Assembly (NCBI RefSeq): GCF_009729095.1 | Contig: NZ_VTGX01000004.1 | Coordinates: 496,001 to 560,000, forward strand | Length of the DNA stretch: 64,000 bases | From: Mycolicibacterium sp. CBMA 247 | GTDB lineage: Bacteria; Actinomycetota; Actinomycetes; Mycobacteriales; Mycobacteriaceae | Direction: 5' to 3' | Shown here: one piece after another, positions 60,854 through 64,000 of the stretch | Numbering within the stretch: the stretch's first letter is position 1 | Layout of the letters: every line of letters begins with the position of its first letter | The notes under the pieces: generated by a model | What the model was told of the DNA's origin: nothing | Databases searched by the model: none | Seen by the model: the letters and a program-made list of their open reading frames with translations, nothing else | Translations under genes and position numbers: made by a program

Positions 60854-61435
60854 ATGAGCACTCCAGCGCCGCAGGGCAGGTCGATGCGGGCAGCCGACAC
60901 CGACCGCATCCAGGTGGCGCAGCTGCTCACTGATGCGGTCGCCGCGGGCCGGCTGCCGATGACCGAGTACGAGGACCGGCTGGCAAAGGCCTATGCGGCG
61001 CAAACCTATGACGATCTGGCCCGGCTGAGCCGCGACCTTCCCGGCGCGGTGAACTGTTCGGCCGGCACCTGTCGTCCTGCCCCCTCGACGCTGCTGCTGG
61101 CGATCATGAGCGGGTTCGAGCGCCGCGGACGGTGGAACGTGCCGAAGAAGCTGACGACGTTCGCGCTCTTCGGTGGCGGCGTGGTCGATCTGCGGTACGC
61201 CGATTTCACCGCGCCGGACGTCGAGGTCCGCACTTATTCGATCTTCGGTGGGCAGACCATCCTGGTGCCGCCAGAGGTGAATGTGGATGTCGACGGCGTA
61301 GGCGTGATGGGGAACTTCGATCAGAGCGTCAACGGGGATGGCGCGGCCGGCGCGCCGCGTGTGCACATCCGCGGTTTCTCCCTGTGGGGCAGCGTCAGCG
61401 TCAAACGCAAGAAGCGCCGCAACCAGATCGATTGA
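60854..61435 (+). CDS. DUF1707 protein with LiaF-like C-terminal domain
   Basis: 193 residues. The DUF1707 module is MRAADTDRIQVAQLLTDAVA plus TEYEDRLAKAYAAQTYDDLA, a short helical domain found at the N-terminus of many actinobacterial envelope proteins. The second half (ALFGGGVVDLRYADF, SIFGGQTILVPPEVNVDVDG, HIRGFSLWGSVSVK) is a beta-rich repeat like the C-terminus of LiaF envelope-stress proteins. No TM helix is evident, so association with the membrane would need a partner. Confidence 0.8.
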   Translation: MSTPAPQGRSMRAADTDRIQVAQLLTDAVAAGRLPMTEYEDRLAKAYAAQTYDDLARLSRDLPGAVNCSAGTCRPAPSTLLLAIMSGFERRGRWNVPKKLTTFALFGGGVVDLRYADFTAPDVEVRTYSIFGGQTILVPPEVNVDVDGVGVMGNFDQSVNGDGAAGAPRVHIRGFSLWGSVSVKRKKRRNQID

Positions 61436-61439
61436 AGTG

Positions 61440-61587
61440 CCCTCCCTCAGGAGCTCATCGAGACAATCCGCACTGCTGCCGAGGCCTTCACGGACCAGTC
61501 GCACCACATCACGTTCCGCAGGAGTCAGTGAGGCCCATCCTGTCGCGGGCCGCTTGCGTTCACCGCGACCGCGCTGCGCGTAGGCCG
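61440..61587 (-). pseudogene. Fragment of a LuxR-family regulator
   Basis: The frame SAYAQRGRGERKRPATGWAS continues LTPAERDVVRLVREGLG and then loses homology (SSADCLDELL). GWASLTPxERDVVRLVxEGLGNKDIA is the start of the C-terminal LuxR helix-turn-helix of large mycobacterial ATPase-LuxR regulators. The recognition helix and everything upstream are missing. Confidence 0.6.
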
Positions 61588-61689
61588 ATCGCCGCGTCGT
61601 AGATCGTGAAACGCACTGAGCCGATTACCTTTCGGGCCGCGTCGGCTGCCACAGCAGCATGACCGAGAGCTACGCAGGCCCCATACAAA

Positions 61690-61715
61690 ACGGGCGGGCC
61701 CGAAGGCCCGCCCGT
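61690..61715 (-). terminator. Terminator of the gene at 61734
   Basis: acgggcgggcc (61690-61700) pairs with ggcccgcccgt (61705-61715) around cgaa; on the minus strand TTTTGT follows. It lies 18 bp past the stop. Confidence 0.9.
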
Positions 61716-61733
61716 CGCTGTATCTGAGAACCG

Positions 61734-62309
61734 TCAGCAGGTGGCTGCCTGAGCGCTCACCTTCATGCCACCGCTCGCGGTGCAGTTCGACGGCTTCTTG
61801 GGTGTGGAATCCGCCTTGAGCGCCGAGGTGTTTCCACTGAGCGCCTTGGGCAGCACGCCCGGCAGGTCCTTCTCCTCGGGAAGCGGAACGCCCCGGGTCT
61901 GGAGGTCGTCGTAGTAGTACTTGCCGGCGTTGACGTTCAGCTCACCCTTGACGACGCCGTTGGTGCCGGGATCAACCTTGCCCGTCTTGGGGTCGACGAC
62001 TCCCGTGCTGGTGGTCCCGTAGTTCAGGTGGTAGACCTTGCCCAGGTCGCTGTTGTCGAGGGCCTTGTTGACCGGGGTCTTCTGGTTGAAGACCTGATCG
62101 CCCACAGCCTGCGTGACGCGGACACCCGGAGCCGGGTTGCCCAGATCGGGACGGCCCACAGCATCAGCTGAGGGGTTGCCGGTGTTGGTAGGCACGGCGA
62201 GCGCCATCCCCGCCGGCCCAGTCATCGCCAGCGCACCGCCCGCGAGGATCCCACCTACCAACGTCCGACCCCGTACCGACCGCTCGGAGATCCTCCGATG
62301 TTTTGCCAT
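61734..62309 (-). CDS. Secreted protein of unknown function
   Basis: 191 residues with a signal peptide (TLVGGILAGGALAMTGPAGM, cut near LAVP). The mature part is Gly/Asn/Pro-rich (NTGNPSADAVGRPDLGNPAP), with a central VYHLNYGTTSTGVVDPKTG and a C-terminal pair of cysteines (NCTASGG ... ATC*) that could form a disulphide. I recognise no domain. It is flanked by terminators on both sides, so it is a single-gene unit. Confidence 0.7.
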   Translation of the reverse strand: MAKHRRISERSVRGRTLVGGILAGGALAMTGPAGMALAVPTNTGNPSADAVGRPDLGNPAPGVRVTQAVGDQVFNQKTPVNKALDNSDLGKVYHLNYGTTSTGVVDPKTGKVDPGTNGVVKGELNVNAGKYYYDDLQTRGVPLPEEKDLPGVLPKALSGNTSALKADSTPKKPSNCTASGGMKVSAQAATC

Positions 62310-62507
62310 GCTGTTGCCTCTCGTGATTGGCGTTGCGCCGCAGCTAGTTTGGGACCATGCGGCTGACTTGCCGCTGGCCCGCCAGCGAACCTAAGGCACG
62401 GTTGGCATCGGCGATAGATATTGGCGCCGTTGTTCATTCGCTGTTCGGCACATGATCACAAGAGTTCACAGCATGTACACAGAGACCTCCAAAATTTCGC
62501 GAAAACG

Positions 62508-62540
62508 CAACGGCCCCCTCCGATTTGGAGGGGGCCGTTG
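62508..62540 (-). terminator. Terminator of the gene at 62556
   Basis: caacggccccctcc (62508-62521) pairs perfectly with ggagggggccgttg (62527-62540), loop gattt, followed on the minus strand by CGTTTTCG. It lies 15 bp past the stop. Confidence 0.9.
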
Positions 62541-62555
62541 AGTGAATACCAGGGG

Positions 62556-64000
62556 TTAGTTGTCGCTGTGGTCGGCGCCGGAGCCGGAGTCACCCTTGTC
62601 GCTGGTGCTACCCTGCGCACCCGCGCCCTCAGACTTAGCCTTCGTGCTCTTCGGCGCAAAGGCATTCTTCAGATCGTTGGTGGCCTTCTCCACGAACTTC
62701 TCACCGGCCGACTTCGTGCGCTCGGTGGTCTTGCTTCCCGGCTTGGCGACCAAGCTGTTGCGAACGAGCGAGTTGCCGGACTCGGTCTTCGACGAGTCGC
62801 TCTTCGACGTGTCGGTCTTCGTCTCGGTCTTCGACGTGTCGGTCTTCGTCTCGGTCTTCGTCTCGGTCGACGGCGCCTCGGCCACAGGCTCGGCCTTCGG
62901 CGTCTCGGTCTCGATATTGCGCTGCGGCAGTTTGATTTCCGGCAGCTTGAGCTCGGGCAGCTTGGGCGCCTCGAACTTCGGAGCCTCAGGCTTCGACGCC
63001 TCGACCACCGGAGTGGTCTCGGTGCCGCCCTCGACGGTCTCGACCGTTTCGCCGGCCGTGCCCGCATCCTTGACGTTGAGATCGGCAGCCAGCGTGGACA
63101 CCGGTGCCTTGAACGGCGACTCGAACTTCGGGAAGTTCTTGAACGGCGACTCGATGTTCGGCGTCGGCAGGCTCAGGAGCTTGCTGACGTTCGGCAGGCT
63201 CGTGGAGGTCACGGAGCCCGGATCGGCTTCCGTCTTCGCTTCGGTCCCTTCCTCCGCTGAGAGCAGACGAAGGCGAGCGGATGCTGTTTCGGGAACGCCA
63301 CCCGGTACCGGGTCCGGAACTCCTTGCGTGATGGCGTCGACGATGTAGGTGATCGTGGCGGTGATGCCCGTGTGTTCGCCGTACCCGAAGAAGAACGAGT
63401 TGCTCAGATTCTGTGCATAACCACCATCCGGCAGGTTGTCGTTCAGAATGCTGCCGATGACGTTGGCTACCCCGCCCGCGAAGAATTCGTCGACTCGCTT
63501 CGCCAGCTGGAGACGTTGCGTTGGGTCGAACGCATCGACCACGGTGGCGACGACCGTTGAAGCGAGATACGCGAAGTCAGTGAAGCCGCCCTCGAAGAAG
63601 ATGTCGTCGAGCGGGCCCACGGGCAGCACGTTGTTGCTGACGTAGTACGCCAGCCCGGTGAAGCCGGTCTGGCACACCGCGCCCCTTGCGCTGCAGTCTC
63701 CAGGGGCATATACGTAGACGGGTTTACCGTCGACGTCAACAACGGGGTCGCCGTTTGCATCCGTCTTCTGAACGACGCCCTGGTAGTAGTAACCGCCATA
63801 GCCCTGAGTGAAGGCGCTCCAGGCACCCTGCAGCGAGAGCGCCAGCAGGTTGATCTGTTCCGCCGTCAGGGTCTTGTGCGCGGGAGCTTCTGCGGTCGAG
63901 GCGGCAACCGTGATCTCGTTGCGGGGAACGAACAGCGCAGGGGTCCCGGCAACAAGCGCGCCGGCGCTGAGGAGTGCGACGCCAGTGGTGACGAGCGGAC
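62556..64000 (-). CDS. Secreted repeat-tailed protein (5' end outside window)
   Basis: At least 481 residues; the frame is open to the window edge, where a signal-like hydrophobic stretch (LLSAGALVAGTPALFVP) begins. The N-terminal 230 residues are a folded-looking domain (EQINLLALSLQGAWSAFTQG, VYVYAPGDCSARGAVCQTGF with two Cys, GGFTDFAYLASTVVATVVDA). The C-terminal half is low complexity: two near-copies of SPFKxFxxFESPFK, then Lys/Glu/Pro and Thr/Lys/Ser runs with KTETKTDTSK repeated. The layout resembles the charged-tail protein at 57960. Confidence 0.65.
   Translation of the reverse strand, partial: PLVTTGVALLSAGALVAGTPALFVPRNEITVAASTAEAPAHKTLTAEQINLLALSLQGAWSAFTQGYGGYYYQGVVQKTDANGDPVVDVDGKPVYVYAPGDCSARGAVCQTGFTGLAYYVSNNVLPVGPLDDIFFEGGFTDFAYLASTVVATVVDAFDPTQRLQLAKRVDEFFAGGVANVIGSILNDNLPDGGYAQNLSNSFFFGYGEHTGITATITYIVDAITQGVPDPVPGGVPETASARLRLLSAEEGTEAKTEADPGSVTSTSLPNVSKLLSLPTPNIESPFKNFPKFESPFKAPVSTLAADLNVKDAGTAGETVETVEGGTETTPVVEASKPEAPKFEAPKLPELKLPEIKLPQRNIETETPKAEPVAEAPSTETKTETKTDTSKTETKTDTSKSDSSKTESGNSLVRNSLVAKPGSKTTERTKSAGEKFVEKATNDLKNAFAPKSTKAKSEGAGAQGSTSDKGDSGSGADHSDN

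Overview
The window is a piece of the chromosome of a fast-growing mycobacterium (Mycolicibacterium type). It is GC-rich throughout, an MspA-family porin gene is present, and gene order follows the Mycobacterium tuberculosis stretch from Rv1005c down to Rv0971c in reversed orientation. Gene names come from recognising protein motifs and this gene order. No database search was run.

Region 1 (1-12.8 kb) is mostly conserved core. It holds pabB, rsmI, the protein mannosyltransferase pmt, arcA divergent from a SoxR-type regulator across a SoxR-box-like operator, an AlkB-family oxygenase, DUF5642-like and LpqN-type lipoproteins, an AroE-like dehydrogenase, the cAMP-regulated acetyltransferase pat, and modA with a Mop-domain regulator but no modBC.

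Region 2 (about 12.8-31.5 kb) is an accessory block ending beside a tRNA-Ala(CGC) gene. It carries a type VII secretion substrate pair, a BadH-like dehydrogenase and crotonase with a TetR gene, and a TetR-controlled ring-cleavage operon (VOC dioxygenase, FAH-family hydrolase, a 33-codon ORF and an FAD monooxygenase). It also has a reductase/cupin-lipoprotein operon, a SigH-like ECF sigma factor without an anti-sigma gene, a triple-GAF histidine kinase with a NarL-type response regulator, and dps. The block is littered with fragments: catalase, MmyB-type regulator, a second TetR copy, enoyl-CoA hydratase and an AbiEii-like pair. The promoter module of the ring-cleavage operon, two palindromes exactly 44 bp apart, recurs in front of the sensor kinase beside the broken TetR copy. 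This suggests that one regulator was duplicated and that the two loci share or once shared control.

Region 3 (31.5-48.2 kb) returns to core synteny: glpR, rimJ, glp (moeA1) and galU; 5-formyl-THF cyclo-ligase; an APC permease fused to a C-terminal domain and a Usp protein; ruc behind a CIRCE operator; mscL; mspA; moaB2; pepD; mprB; mprA; rpmF. Candidate MprA boxes lie before both mprA and pepD.

Region 4 (48.3-56.7 kb) is a tightly coupled operon of an AtuA-like protein, fadE13, accD2, accA2, fadE12 and echA7. Its content resembles the acyclic terpene (Atu) or leucine (Liu) catabolic clusters. Region 5 (56.9-64 kb) holds a SnoaL-like protein, a decayed HNH/DUF222 gene, a PE-PPE-like secreted protein, an NmrA-like reductase, a DUF1707 protein, a LuxR fragment and two secreted proteins. 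The last of these runs off the window.
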